Counted from the stretch's first letter, positions 34,601 to 47,643 are shown. The stretch is DNA of 64,000 nucleotides from Coriaria nepalensis (GCA_027186245.1 CP114484.1:11418001-11482000), one strand, 5' to 3'. The notes: generated by a model from the letters alone, not told the origin. Numbers and translations: made by a program.

Positions 34601-35379
34601 GTGTAAATTAAGTTAAAAGTTCAAGCCCAAAAAATGCTTCATAAATGCATCATACATTAGAAAAGGAGAAAGTTTTCAAAACATTTATAAGTAATTGCAA
34701 ATAATGAGTATTTGTAATAATAAATAAAATTTTGGGTTTGATCGGGATTCGCACTCGCACATGCGCGGTGTGGGCGTGAGGCGCTTATTAAGCGCACTTG
34801 ACACTTATACATGTTTCACTGTTGCTTGTGAGATTTTGTAAAAGCTTATCATATCCTGAAAATTATTTTCACAGTAACCTAAAGTAATTCGGGATGATAA
34901 AAATATCATTTTTTAAAAAACGTATTCATTATATATTTAAAATCTCGATTTCAAAATACTACCAACATATACATGAACCAATCCAATAAATGATCGTCAT
35001 TTGTTGTTAACTTTTTTTTTTTTTTTTAACTTAGTCTAGATAATAAATCCTATGAGTATTTAAATTTGCAAATAAGTCCTCATAATTCTCTCCTATAGCT
35101 TTGCAAAACAGACGATAAAATCATTTCATTTTTCTTCTTTCTCTATTCTCTTTGGGCTGCTTCTTCTTCTTCCTTCCAGCAACCAGAAAAATAGTGTAAC
35201 TTAATCAAAGTGAGTGTTTTTTTTTTTCAATCAATAATTTTAAGAATATCTTCATTTCAATTCATTTCTTTTCCACAAACTCTAGTTTTAGATGTTTTTT
35301 TTTTAAATATTAATATTTTCACATTTCAAGTTGTTCATATTCTTAAAATTGCAAGTTCTCGTCTCATATAGTCAGAGAT
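34601..35379. other. AT-rich spacer with a G+C-richer island
   Basis: No gene. At about 34735-34810 a short GC-rich island (CGCACTCGCACATGCG, GCGCTTATTAAGCGCAC) holds a near-palindrome. 35090-35260 looks like a T-rich leader for the FAR1-type remnant. Confidence 0.35.
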
Positions 35380-35382
35380 TAT

Positions 35383-35900
35383 GGATGCTAAAGAAAGGTA
35401 AGAATTTGTGTGATTTTAATTTTTATCGATTAATATTTTAGATGCGTTTAGTTTGATTTTTTTGTGGGAATGAAATAATTTTTCATTTTATTATGATGTT
35501 TGGTAGATGATAAAGTGCAAATGATTTTTGTTTCCCACAAAAAAAAAAAATTATTTTTTCATATTCACCAAAATATATATTTAAGGGAAAAAAAATTGAT
35601 GTTCGTTGTTCTAACCTATTGAAAGATGTTCATGTTTTCGATTGTAGCAACTAATGTATTATTCATTTCATTTCCTATATGAGCTGTGTTTTAGTCATTA
35701 ATGACAATATTAACCAAGTACAATCTTTTTTCTTTATGTAGAGTACCAGCTATGAATGAGTTAGTAATGTGAGCCTATTGGGTACAACGAAGCCGAGGTA
35801 TATGAATTATATCATGTATGTGATGTTGAAGTCGGGTTTAGCGTCGCAAGGGGAGCAATATTATGGCTTTTTGTAACGAGAAGTGATGATTGAGTTTCCA
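35383..35900 (+). pseudogene. FAR1/FRS-type DNA-binding fragment
   Basis: ATG 35381 reads MDAKER then a donor-like GTAAGA. After about 330 bp an acceptor-like TGTAG is followed by a frame with an early stop. A shifted frame at 35783-35880 reads YNEAEVYELYHVCDVEVGFSVARG. This fits the start of the FAR1 DNA-binding domain (the Y..YA...GFSVR pattern). Nothing of the MULE-transposase or SWIM parts follows. A domesticated-transposase fragment or an old MULE scrap; not functional. Confidence 0.5.
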
Positions 35901-36279
35901 AGTTTGAGATGAGTTAATTCTACGGTGGGGTTTGTTTAGGTATTGATATTTATAGGAAAATTTGTAGAGTGGATTCAATTCACGATAAAAATTATAGATC
36001 AGTCTAATAAAAATTAAATTTATATCTTTTTATTTTTTCTTTTCATGTATTGATATATATTTTTTTTTTCCGGTGCTCACGAGATTACATGAATACAATA
36101 ATATTATACATAATTTTTTATAAGAAATAAATAATATTTATTGATTGAAAGTTATCTAAATAGTTTGATAAGTGGCTTATAGTATTATGAGTAAATTTAT
36201 TATAAAGAAGTTGATATATATTTCTTTAATAATAGAAGTATCAATGTGAATAACAATTAATAATATAATTAAAATAATT

Positions 36280-37220
36280 ATTAATTTATATTTAATATTA
36301 AATTTATTATGAATTGATGGTATTTTAGAAAGTTTTAAATTGACATGTGGAGAAATAATAGATTTTTTATTTTTATTTTTATTTTTTATAAAAATAATGG
36401 TAATTATTAATTTATATTCAATGTTGAATTAATTATGAATAAGGATATTTTAGAAATTTTGATTATAAAATCTTACATGTGTCGTGATATAACTTTTTTA
36501 TTTTTTAAGGTAATATGATGATAATTATTAATTTATATTTGTAGTTAAATTTTTTTAATAGAATAAGGGTATTTTAAGATGTTTGATTATAAATTATAGA
36601 ATGAAGTTATTTTCTCTTTTTCTTTTTTTAAAGAAAATATAATTGTAATAATTAATTTTTATTAATTAATTTATTATAAAATATGGGGATTTTAAAAAAT
36701 TTGATTATAAATTATGGAATTATAGTATTTTAGGAAGTTTGATTATAAAATCTAACATGTGGAGTGTTACAAAAAATTAAAAAACTACTCGTAGCGCAAT
36801 TTCGTACCTAAGCTCAATTTTTATTATTCATATATATATGGTATAGAAGGACATTTTTATATCTTTACATATATTAAAAATGATGTATTACACGTTTAAA
36901 TTTGATAAGTCTAAAAATTACATGATCTTTAAATATTCATATTTATTTTATTTGAGAGAGAGATTCGAAATTAGGAAGTTATAGAATGATATTTTAGAAA
37001 GTTTGTTGTAAATTATGAAATTGGTTTATTTTTAGTAAGATTTGTTATAAAATATGACACGTGGCAGAATAAATAAATATTTATTTTATTGTAAATTATA
37101 GAATGATAATATTTTTAAAAGTTTGGTTATAAATATGACATATATCATGTTTTAGGAAAATAAAAATGCATATGTGGTGGACTTAAATGTCTAAACTCAA
37201 CTTTTATTATATACTACTTA
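36280..37220. repeat. Divergent tandem repeats of about 120-150 bp
   Basis: Five or more units share the words TATTTTAGAAAGTTTGATTAT, AAAATCTTACATGTGG and AATTATTAATTTATATT in the same order, with substitutions and indels. The last unit ends near TGACATATATCATG. It looks like an old AT-rich tandem array or nested MITEs; no coding content. Confidence 0.55.
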
Positions 37221-37900
37221 GTTTACTAACCCATGCAATGCACATAAATATTTTTTGATAGTTTATAGATTAAAAACAACTTATATCATGTATAAATAAA
37301 TTATATGTTACTTATACATGCTATTAAAGGGAAATACATACGGTAAAAGACGGAGCCAGAAAAAAGAAAATATAAAGACGGTAAAATATATTTTATAAAA
37401 ATTAAGATGGTAAAAAATTTATTTATTAAAAGTTTAGTAATAATTTGAAACTAAAAAAATGTAGCTTTAACAAACCCTTATATCCTCCCCAGCATGCGGA
37501 GTTCGAAAGGATGGACCATAAACTCTCCATTTGAAGAATTACAACTAAAACACCAAAGCTCATAAAAATTGTATAATGTAATGAAATGATAGGTTAATCC
37601 ATAACTTATAAATAAATAAATAAATAAATAATAAAGAGTGGATTCCAACATTTAATCTCCACTAAATTAATATCAAATATGGTCACATTGGAACATAAAA
37701 TTCACGGGATGTATAATTCATAAAGTGTTACGATAAATATAATTTTAACCATAAACGTCACTTTCTGATCTCATATTAAAATTATTCGTTTTTCATATTT
37801 GATTTATCTTATATTAAGCATTTATGTCTAGTAATTAATCTTACACTATATTTTGAAAAAAAAAGTATGTGGTGGACTATCATATCTTCATAGCCCAAAA

Positions 37901-37931
<31 letters not shown>

Positions 37932-37987
37932 ACAAACTTGACTTAATAAATTATAATGATCGTAGAAGAGGAGAATCAAAGAGATGA

Positions 37988-38303
37988 TAAATTCCTAGAC
38001 TAGGCCAATGGACAATAGACAATAGATAAGTGGAGGAGAGAGTGTGTTTCGATTAAGAAAATGGGTAAAATGTCCCTCTTGTATTGCTTTCGATTGGATT
38101 GAAAGTGAATATGCAGAGTGGGAATACTCTTTGCCGACAGTCCAGCTGCCTATTATTACATATAGTCCAAGTAAATATTCAATATAGTTTATAAATGCAT
38201 CATAATATCACATCTATATATTTTAAAAAACTAAATTGATGAAGAAATTTCCTAGACCAGACCAATGGACAATAGACAAGTGGAGGAGAGATATGGGGGG
38301 AGT
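37988..38303. repeat. Duplicated 55-bp word
   Basis: CTAGACTAGGCCAATGGACA..ATAGATAAGTGGAGGAGAGA near 37998-38042 recurs as CTAGACCAGACCAATGGACA..AAGTGGAGGAGAGA near 38252-38291. Same orientation, about 250 bp apart, so part of a larger diverged duplication. Confidence 0.6.
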
Positions 38304-40664
38304 AATTTTCACCTCTTATATTTGCCCCATATTATCTTTGTGGGGCATTCTATTCACTAATCACTAATCACTAATCTTATCATTCAATAAAAATTGGAAG
38401 TCCTTTTCTTGCGTAATGTAAAAGTGGCCCTTCCCTTTTACATTATTTGGTATCTGATCCCCCATCAACTTCTGTAAAGCTATACAATTGCCAACTTCAC
38501 ATTGCCGGGGTCCGTTCTCCATGATCAGAGTCGGCTAAAAGCCAACTACAGAATCGCTTAGACAATCAATCACCAACAAAATTGTCAAGTTTTAGAATTG
38601 TCAAAAAAAAACTAGACAATCAGAGGGTCCCAAATTTAGGAGGGCTTCCTTTTTTTTTCTAAGTGTTTAACTTTATTTCTTTCAGAATATATGTATTTCC
38701 TTATTTATACCTATTTTTCGGAATTACAATCAATATATTTAATTATCACCTAAGTGAAGATATTGATCTTTCGTTCATGAACAAAATATTTTTAATTTTC
38801 ATCATATTCTTTTAAATTATTCTATTTATATTCATAATAGAAGTATAGCTAATTTAAATTGAATTTCTTTTCATAGATTTAGATATATCTTAATTTTTTT
38901 ACATTAACCAATATTTTTTACTCGTTCATCTTTTAAAACTTTAATTTTATTTTCATTTATTGTTATTTTATTTTAGTAACAGTTAGTTAAATTATCTTAT
39001 TAATAGATACATAAAATTTTAATATTTTCTTCAAATTAAAAGTTAGATTAATTTTTTAAATATATATTTATTTTATTTTATAATATAAAAGTTATTTTAA
39101 ATTTTTAACATGTATTATTTATTATATTTTTTTCAAATATAAATTCCCTCTAAAATGTATTTAAATTTAAAAGTATTTTTAAATTTTATATTTTCGAAAT
39201 ATTTTTTTATGGATTTTCTCAACATCAATAAATATGTACATATACGCATCATAAAACTCATTCCATTTTCACGTGTAAGAGACCATGTATGCTTTGTCAG
39301 TTTTGCTAAGGACCTAAGGTAACACAAATAGGAACACATCTCTATATACATAAATAGAGGAACGGAGGGAGCTCCCTCACCTGCATCCATGATAAATATA
39401 TATATATATATATATTATGTAATTTTCATAATCAATCAAGATTTAAGCAATCAATTTCTTCATCATATTGATCTTCTTCTAATAACGATAATAACTTCAA
39501 CAACATTTAGATAATTTATTTAATGATCTGTATAGTATACTTATTTTTCTTCAAAATCTTCAGTATTTCGGGAAGCAATAATCAGAATTTTGTGTAATAT
39601 GATTTTCTTCAATTTAGTAAATATTATTTATAATTATTATAAATTTATTTATATTTATTTTCACTTTTAAATTTTTTTAAAATTAATAAATTAAACACTT
39701 GTAAATTACTCAAAATTTAATTTTCATGTGTAAAAGATTGGGTATATATGTTTTTATCAGGTATGTTTCTAACAAAAATAATTAATTAAACTGATGCATA
39801 TACGTATTAACATCATGCTTGAACACACATGCAGTTATGTAATTGATCTCTAAATTAGTCTCGATTATTATTTTAGTTTTTACACAAGGTGGTAGTTAAC
39901 ACCTTTTCTTTTTTACTTCGAATCAAAACGTTTATATATTATTATCCATTAATGAATACCTAATTAAAGCATTAAAGTATTACTTTTTAATAAATAGGTT
40001 AATATAAACATAAATTATAATCGAGATAAAATAAATAAATAAGTGAGTACAATACAAAGAATATGTTTTTTTTTTTTTTTCCGAAATACGAAGCACAATT
40101 AGGATCGAGAATATAATAGATCTTCAAGATAGTGAAGAAGAACTTTTAATTTGTCTTGCCAACGTGTGAAGTTTGATCCATCAAACTAATCAAGCTTTAC
40201 GAGATATTGATTCATCAACTTTATGGTTACAACAGTCTCGATCTCTATTGCAAAATATTATTTTTTGAAATTAGCATCTATTCGTGAAATAGTATATTAT
40301 TTTACGAATAGTCACACTCTTTTAAAAATAGTTAAACTATTTTAACGGTCACATATTTAAATTTTTGAAATTCAAAATCCAACAGTAACTAACCGTTTTA
40401 ACTGTCAATCATTTAAATAAAATGATAAAAATTAAATCGATCAACTATCGCGTATGGCGGCCGGCTGCCATGGACTGTCATGTCGCAAATATGCCAAGTG
40501 TGCTTAATAAGTTTCCTCACGCCAAGTCCAAATTAATTATTATTTATTATTATAAATATTAATTATTTACAAGTATTTTAAAAATTTTCTCAAGTATTTC
40601 TAAAGTCTTTTTTAGGTTTGGACTCTTAATTAATTTCTCTTTAACCAATTAAAACTCTAACACT

Positions 40665-40680
40665 CTATATATACTTCCAT
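40665..40680 (+). promoter_or_regulatory. TATA box of the intact dioxygenase
   Basis: CTCTATATATACTTCC lies about 120 bp before ATG 40793, in a plausible position for a core promoter. Confidence 0.5.
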
Positions 40681-40792
40681 CGCCGCTTCCATACATTGCA
40701 TATCCACCACTTCCTCGCTATTTTTTCTCTCCTCCCTGTTAATCAAGCTATCTCAATTTTCTCTACTTGAACTCGCTCAAATTATATAATAA

Positions 40793-42075
40793 ATGGACAA
40801 AAGTAGTAGTAAAGAGGCAGTAGTATCAATGCTCAATGGGAGTTGTATCGATGCCAACCAGAAGTGCAACCTCGTTTCAGGAGTAGTAGATCATGACGAT
40901 GAACCATTCATGATCCCCATCATTGATTACTCCATGCTTCTATCGTCTCATCCTGACCAAATCACTAAGGCCATCGCCCAACTCAGCAGAGCATGCCTGC
41001 AATTTGGTTTCTTCATTGTACAAGATCCTCAATCTCTCTCAGACTCTCTCTCTCTCATAAAGAAAAATTAATTATGATGAACATGTTGGCTAACTGCAGG
41101 TTATTAATCATGGGATACCGGATGAACTGATCAAATCTGTGATGGACGGCTTCAAAGACTTCTTTGACCAGCCGGAGCAGGACAAGAAGGTGAATATGAA
41201 AAACAATCCAACGGATACGATTCGGTGGGGCATAGGGAATCAAAACCACGTCAGCAGAGAATTCATAAAGTTCACTTCCCATCCGACCTTTCATTTCCCT
41301 CCCAAACCTCCCGGTTTCTCGTACGTACATGCATGCAACGTCACTCTTAAGGAATAAATATTCTTACTTATTCCCCGTTTTCATTAAAATGATTTACTTT
41401 TGTAGTGAGATTCTAGAAGATTACAGCATAAGAATGAGAGAGGTGGGGAGAGGATTGCTTAAAGGCATCTCAAAGACGTTGGGACTTAACGAAGACTACA
41501 TAGAAAAGAAAATGATGTTGATTGATTCAGGCTATGACTTTTACACAGCCAATGATTATCCTCCACGTAAGCAAGCGGAGAATAGAATCGGCCAGCTCCC
41601 TCACACTGACCCGTCTCTCCTAATCCTGCTCGTTCAAAACGTAGGTGGTGGGCTCCAGCTTAACCACCGCGGCAGATGGCTTGATGCTTCAAACCTTCCA
41701 CCTCATTCCATTATTGTTAGTGTGGCTGACCATCTTGAGGTACAACACTAATTAATCAATCTAATTCCTGATTAGGACTAATTAATATATTTTAATTTGG
41801 GTCCTTAGTTGAATTCAGTTGGGGCACTGTGACAGATACTGACCAATGGGAAGTACAAGAGCGCGGTGCATCAAGTGGTGGTGGACAATGAAGAGAGAAG
41901 AGTAACGTTGCCTCTTTTTATGGGACCCGCACTGGATGTTGTTGTAGGCCCAGCTCCAGAGCTCACAGATGATCATCCTCCAGCATTCATGGAGATGACG
42001 TATGAAGACTACCTGCGAGCCAATCAGTTTCATGTAATCGATGGGAAATCATGCTTGAACCAGATTCGCCTCTGA
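40793..42075 (+). CDS. 2-oxoglutarate/Fe(II)-dependent dioxygenase (intact)
   Basis: Four exons, 40793-41017, 41100-41320, 41406-41739 and 41836-42075, join in phase to 339 residues. The N-terminal DIOX_N half contains IPIIDYSMLL and INHGIPDELI. The C-terminal 2OG-FeII_Oxy half contains the iron ligands in LPHTDPSLLILLVQNVGGG (His 215, Asp 217) and SAVHQVV (His 272). The 2OG-binding arginine motif is RVT (Arg 282, Thr 284) rather than the usual R-x-S; Thr may substitute. Sequence style matches the plant DOXC class (2-ODD19-like). Substrate cannot be told from sequence. A broken paralogue lies at 28740-30110 on the other strand. Confidence 0.88.
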
Positions 42076-43130
42076 AGCATGCGTGCATGCATGCAATATG
42101 GATTTGCTCTTATATATCTACGTTCTGATGTTATATATATATATATATATAGCTTCGAATTATTTTAATAAACGAAGCAAGGACCATATACCCCTTGCTT
42201 ACCTGATTAAGATCCCGATGGGTGTAAGAATAAATAAATAATGCATGCAATTTATCAAGAGGAGAATGTATGAATATTTATTTAGGGATTTAGATTGGTC
42301 GCACCGTTCTAAATAATAATTAAGCGACATTTTAATCATAGAGAATACATATGAGCACGTGGGACATGCAAACGGTGAAACGGTCGGTTAACTAACTATC
42401 TTAGTGGTTAATTGATCGAAAATTAAACATTTGATTAACCGACCGATTGAGAAATTTTAGAGAAATCAACCAATCAGTGCCTTAATGATTAACCACATTT
42501 CTTTGTTTTTTAAATTATTTAATTGTTATCTTAATATATGATTTATGTGGTTATTACTAATAGTACACGATTTTTATTTTTTATTTTTTATTTTTTTTGG
42601 GTTCAATTATCTGACTATGATTGATTGAGTTTAAAATAATTTAAACGTGTTTGGAAAAGTAATAAATTGTTTAATATTATACTATTATGTGATATAGAAA
42701 CTTGAGATTTCCATTTTATCTATTTTATTTTAGAAGTTTAAATGAAAGCATTTAAATGAAAAAAATAATGTATCCGATAATTGCTACACAAATTAGATTC
42801 ACGTAAAGTATGAACTACGATATTTTCATTTACACATACATTTCCAAAAATCCTCCAAGATTAGAAGGAAATATATATATATATATATCTTTTAAATGTC
42901 ATTGGAGCCTGGCTAATTTTCTAGAGAAAAATAAATTAATCGTTACCACCCGTTTCGATCATTAATTGACCGAAAGAGGAGGTCGATAGCGGCACAGATG
43001 GTTCACGGCGGCAAACGGCTTATGAGGAGAATGTTGATTCAAACTATGCGTCGGACATGGGCACGGAGGGATAGAAAATAACTAGAAGAGTCTGGAAAAG
43101 GCTCAATAGATAGAATGACTATGAGAATTG
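42076..43130. other. AT-rich spacer
   Basis: No gene. AT microsatellites at about 42132-42151 and 42872-42888. 42950-43080 may be a scrap of the LINE system downstream. Confidence 0.4.
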
Positions 43131-43134
43131 GGCT

Positions 43135-43375
43135 CAATTGGGTTAGATCCAAGAAGTCTCCTCTTGTTGGTTGGTTCAAGTTGAATGTTGATGGGGTTTT
43201 TAAAGATTACGTGTAGTGGAGTTATTCAAAATTCAAATGGAAAAATATAGCGTTTTTCATCCATTATCTAAATTGTGCTAATAGTTTTCAAGTAGACGCT
43301 CTTGATCTTTTCTATGGTTTGCAGCTTACTCTGTACAGTAGTTTTATTCACCTTCTCATTGAGACAAATTCTCAG
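43135..43375 (+). mobile_element. LINE RNase H fragment (plus strand)
   Basis: The + strand reads GWFKLNVDGVFKDY then frameshifted NSFQVDALDLFYGL. FKLNVDGV matches the first strand of the plant LINE RNase H domain; the catalytic context is broken. It is opposite in orientation to the LINE pieces next to it. Confidence 0.55.
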
Positions 43376-43379
43376 TTTC

Positions 43380-45189
43380 TTTCTTTTTTTTTTTTTTTTT
43401 TAAGGCAACATCATATATTCAGATTGATAGGCAAAAGCCAATAAACTACCAAGATTGTTCAAACTGCGAGAACAGCTAATGATAAATACATAAATAAAAT
43501 CTAGGACAGCAATGAGAATCCAAAAACCAAAAATAAAAAATAAAAAGAAGGGTTAACATATTAGGATTGAAAATTTCAAAAATAAACTTCCAAAAAAAAT
43601 ATTTCAAAAATAACTATAAATAGATTGCTTCACATTATATTCATATCATGGAAGGGTTGGCATAGAAGTGTTGGAACATGAGCTTGGAAGCTACAAGTCT
43701 ATCTTGATGGCTTGGAATGACTCAAAATATTGAGAGAATGTCAATCTTATGTACAAAGGTATTGTCTTTAACATTTAGGACAATGGCGGGGTGGAGCCTT
43801 TCATCGCTTGACTCCTTTCAAGTAAGCATTGAAGTCTTTGATTGCCTGAATTCTTGCCAATCGTCTGCTTGGATTTAGTGAATTTTTTTTTTTTTTTTTT
43901 TTTGCTTCCTGTAGATGACTTCTTGAAAAGAGTCACCTTTTTTTCTCTCATTTAGAAAAGAACCAAAATCTTAAAAGGTTAATGCCTCTCTACCTGAAAC
44001 CGTGACCAAATCTTTGGTCTTAAAGGTGTGTAGGTCATCCATTAAGAAGGTTGGGAGAGATGCAGCTGGTTGGGTTGATTTTTGGAGAGGAATGGTGTCT
44101 ATGGTAGGGTTCACTAGGGTGAGATGTGGAGCTTCTAATGGGATTTGGTTACTGTGGTTTAGGATTGACACATGAAAAGTAGAGTCATTAGGAAACGGGT
44201 TATGTTGTGCTGTAATAGGAGAAGCGGAAGATTTGGGGGTGAGTGATTGGATTACATAAGGATCCATCATTATCTAATGGTGTTGGATTGGTTTGCTAAA
44301 ATAAGAGCTTGAGTAGTATCTTGATGTGCATTAATTTTGCTTGGACGGGGTAGGTTTGAAGATTGTTTCGAAGACCATTAGTTCACTTTACTTGATTCCG
44401 CAGATGATTTTGTAGATTCAGGAGGATTTGTGGATGTGGAATCTATATCAGTTCTAGCAGAGGTTTGACAATAGGGGAGATGATTACTTTGCACTGAGAA
44501 TCAGGATGACCAATTTTCTAACAAGATTTGCAGTATGGAGGAATATTCTCGTAGGCAATTGGTTGTCAAGCACCAATAGATTCTTGCTCAATCCATACCT
44601 CAAAAACTACTTCCTCCGTTACATCAAGCTCAATGAGGTCTCTGGCAATGCTCGGACGATAGAAATTGGAAGTAGCTTCATCCACTTTAAGATGCTTACC
44701 TATTAGACCAGTAATAGCGGCTTAAGAAGCCTTGGCATAAAGATGACATGGGAGCAACAGGAAGTTAATCCAAACTGGTCGTATGGAAGGTTCTTCGTCT
44801 AGAATAAACTGTGGTGACTATGTTAACAATCTCATAGGGTAGTCATGAATCCGCCATGAACCCCTTAACCAAAGTCAAATATAATCCCCTTGGGAACTAA
44901 ATCTGAGAATGATGTGCTTATGGTCAATGACCCCCGTGTGTACCGCTTCATGAAAATCAGTTTGGATGATGGCTTTTCTAATGTTGGCAATATATGGCTT
45001 GCCATGAGTGAACTTTCCTATAAGAGCCAGTTCGAAAGGCTTAACAAGGTCTTTAATTTCAATATAGGAGAACCTTACTACCTTTGCTCTCTCGTATGAG
45101 AAGGGTTGACCAATATGATTTGAGGGAATGAAACATAAAGACTTCAAAAGAGAAACGGATGGGACAAATGGTTTTGGGTTATTAGCCAT
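43380..45189 (-). mobile_element. LINE ORF1 remnant (DUF4283 and zinc knuckle), minus strand
   Basis: On the minus strand 45189-44875 reads MANNPKPFVPSVSLLKSLCF...LIGKFTHGKPYIANIRKAI...VIDHKHIILRFSSQGDYI, a plant LINE ORF1 DUF4283 domain. It continues at 44860-44760 (GSWRIHDYPMRLL) and near 44540-44490 reads IPPYCKSC..IGHPDSQC, a zinc knuckle. Further down (44270-43971) is a proline/serine-rich ORF1 tail. Stops and shifts interrupt it. No reverse transcriptase follows. An A-tail is suggested by the T-run at 43384-43402. It is an ORF2-less LINE relic. Confidence 0.7.
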
Positions 45190-46125
45190 GGGTTTGCTTT
45201 GGTCATGGGTTTACTTATGAATGAGCTTTAGTGGCAGAGGTCATTCGTGTAAGGGGCAAAAACACAAACAGTTGGTAGGCAATACTTAGCGAAGTGAAAA
45301 CCAAGAAATAAGATGAAAGATCCAACCGGAGCCCATAGAATCCACTCAACATTCAGAGAGCAGAGGAAAAAGTACAAAAGAACAAAAGAAGAGAAATACC
45401 TTTCAACTAGGCGAAACGGAAACTACCCATGTGCTATACATCGCAGCAATTCGTCTAGATTTTCAATATCTTTTCTTGGCTATCAGAAGTTTTGCATTGA
45501 AATATCAGAAATTTGTAGTATACATCTTAATTTTGGCTTCAAGTCCATTAATATTAACAATGTGTAGCAATTATATGTCGTGTAATTTTGTTGAATGCGG
45601 TCCTGCATGTGACTTAGGAATGGGCTCAGTTGGTAATTTTTCTACTGGGCCTAATGATCGATGCCTGCCGACGAATATACTTTTGGGCTGGAACAATAAA
45701 GACACATGCTTAAGCCGTATAAAGTGTGTCTTTTATCCCCTTTTCTTGAATGTGAACAGATATTATTAAAGGAAAAACTATCGTTATATATCATAAGTGC
45801 ACACATTAGTTTCTTTGTAGAAATTAGATATGGAGTAATGGGTATCACGTGTCTCATGCATGATGGAAAACGAGAGTCTCTGACATTTACAGTACTACCA
45901 TACAAAGGTTTCTATTGGAAAAATCATGAGGTAATTGGTTCCTGAAGACAATATTACTGAAGTCAAAAGCATCCATCATGTGTATATTGTATATAATAAA
46001 ACCAAAACAACAGCAGTAAAGACTTGTAGCGTAAGGCAAGGTAGAAAGAAAAAGAGGAAGTAAGAAACAAAGAAATATACATCAACTCCCCCATAATTAT
46101 TTTAAAGAAAAAAAAAATTTTTTCT
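45190..46125. other. Spacer between LINE relic and an uncharacterised gene
   Basis: No gene supported. 45200-45420 may be the 5' part of the LINE relic. Overlapping frames on both strands at 45430-45940 have no recognisable pattern. Confidence 0.35.
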
Positions 46126-47306
46126 TTAGGGATTTTCAACTTTTCTGGAAATACAGGTCCAGCATCCCCTGCTTGCACTGCTGCGCCTGCAATTTCACAA
46201 CCAAGATCAGTTATTGATAATTAGAAGCAAAGGGAGAGACTTTTTTCAATTTTCTTCTCTTTCACTTTTCTCTATTTTCTTGCTAGACTCTGTGACACAA
46301 TTAATCGAACATGAACATGAACTTTCATGTAAACTTTCCTCGTAATCGACCCCAATTTCTCACTAAATACAGTAATCCCAAATTGGATTCAATATGAGTA
46401 ATATATTAGCAGTTAATCAAACCACAACAATCAGCTTATTGATTAATTAAAATACCTGCTAGTTGTGCTACTGCTTCTGCTGCTACTACTCTTTAAACTT
46501 CCGCCATTAACGCTCGATCCACAGCTCTCGCTCCGATCACTCGCACTAGAACCCCTCTTCTTCCACCACTCCTTTTCACTACCTTTCCCACTAGCATCAG
46601 ATTCACTGCTATTCTTCACCTTCTTCTTCTTCTTCTTATTTTTATTTTTATTTTTATTCTTGATTGACCCCAAAAATATCGGAAATCCCATTTTCAGATA
46701 ATACCCACCATTACCCATCTCTCCATTAATCCTACCTTGAGCTGTCTTCTTGACCTTACCGCTACGATCTCTTCTGTATACGATCTTTTTCTCTTCCTCT
46801 TCCGCTTCAGGAGGGGGAGAAGGGGCAGTAGTCGGCTCGACGACATGTCGTGCTAGAACCAATGGGTGCTCCACGAGATCTTTTAACGACAGCTCGTAAC
46901 ATGACTCAGGTAAGTTTCGGACCATTTCCATTAGCTCTCTCTGTCCTCTGGCGATTGCCTGAGCTCTTGAAGTGGGTGATAAGGCGCGGTAATTTGTTCG
47001 GTAATACTGTGGGGGGCTTCTTGGTGGACTAGTAGTCGTCGTACTACTTGTCGTTTTCCATAAAGGTGGAGAGCAAACCCCTGATTCCGACATGCCGTTA
47101 TCATCATCGACCTTCGTTCTGCCATCATCCCAACTTCTGTTATTGCTCAATTTGAGAGATGACGGTTTTTTAGCATCTGAAGCGGAGTTTTTGAGCTTAC
47201 TATCATCTGGTTTTTGTGATGGTTTTGTAACAGGATCAAATTCAAACATAGTTCTGTTTTGTTTTTTTTTTCCTGGGTTTTTTAATTTTCTTGGAAAATG
47301 GAACAT
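46126..47306 (-). CDS. Uncharacterised Ser/Lys-rich plant protein (303 aa)
   Basis: Two minus-strand exons, 47306-46456 and 46186-46126, join in phase (TTSR then RSSASRG) to 303 residues. Starts at MFHFPRKL; a second Met 18 residues in (MFEFDPV) is an alternative start. The middle carries a conserved-looking block SPTSRAQAIARGQRELMEMV then NLPESCYELSLKDLVEH (near residues 110-147). This is followed by a Pro/Glu-rich linker, a K/N-rich run (KNKNKNKNKKKKKK), and a Ser-rich C-terminal third. It has no signal peptide or membrane segment. The family is one I have seen described only as uncharacterised; no function is claimed. A basic, low-complexity composition could suit a nuclear or membrane-associated protein. 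Confidence 0.7.
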
Positions 47307-47643
47307 GCTTGGAGAAGGAGAAAATGGGAGGGGAGGAGGAAGAATTAGTGGTGGGCGCAGATCAGATATATCGATCCATTTTGTCTTTCACCGACGCTAA
47401 TGATTTTTCTTGGTAACTAATTATTATTATTATTATTTAATTTTTTTTTTTTTTGGTGATAATAAAAAGTCAAGGACTACTGCTTCTAGATGAATCCAAG
47501 TAGGCCCCACTGTTTATGAAGATGCAGAATTTCTTGCATCATTATTTCCGTATAGATGAAAGTTTAGTAAAATCATATATATATATATTCCATTTATTAT
47601 TTTGCTTAATGTACATATAATCATGTCGCGTATTTTAAGTTTT

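Larger units (their letters stand above)
35901..40664. other. AT-rich intergenic DNA
   Basis: No gene. It contains a family of divergent units at 36280-37220 (separate entry), a poly-A run (37899-37924), a duplicated GC-richer word near 37990 and 38247 (separate entry), TAAA repeats near 37605-37632 and an AT run at 39398-39416. An open frame at 39390-39133 (-) has no protein-like pattern. Confidence 0.5.

Noticed and set aside
34735..34810. GC-rich island with a GCGCTTATTAAGCGC palindrome
   Set aside because: Considered as a Helitron hairpin end, but no CTRR end or AT insertion site was found.
39133..39390. Minus-strand frame of 85 codons upstream of the intact dioxygenase
   Set aside because: AT-biased, no recognisable domain, and located in repeat-rich spacer.
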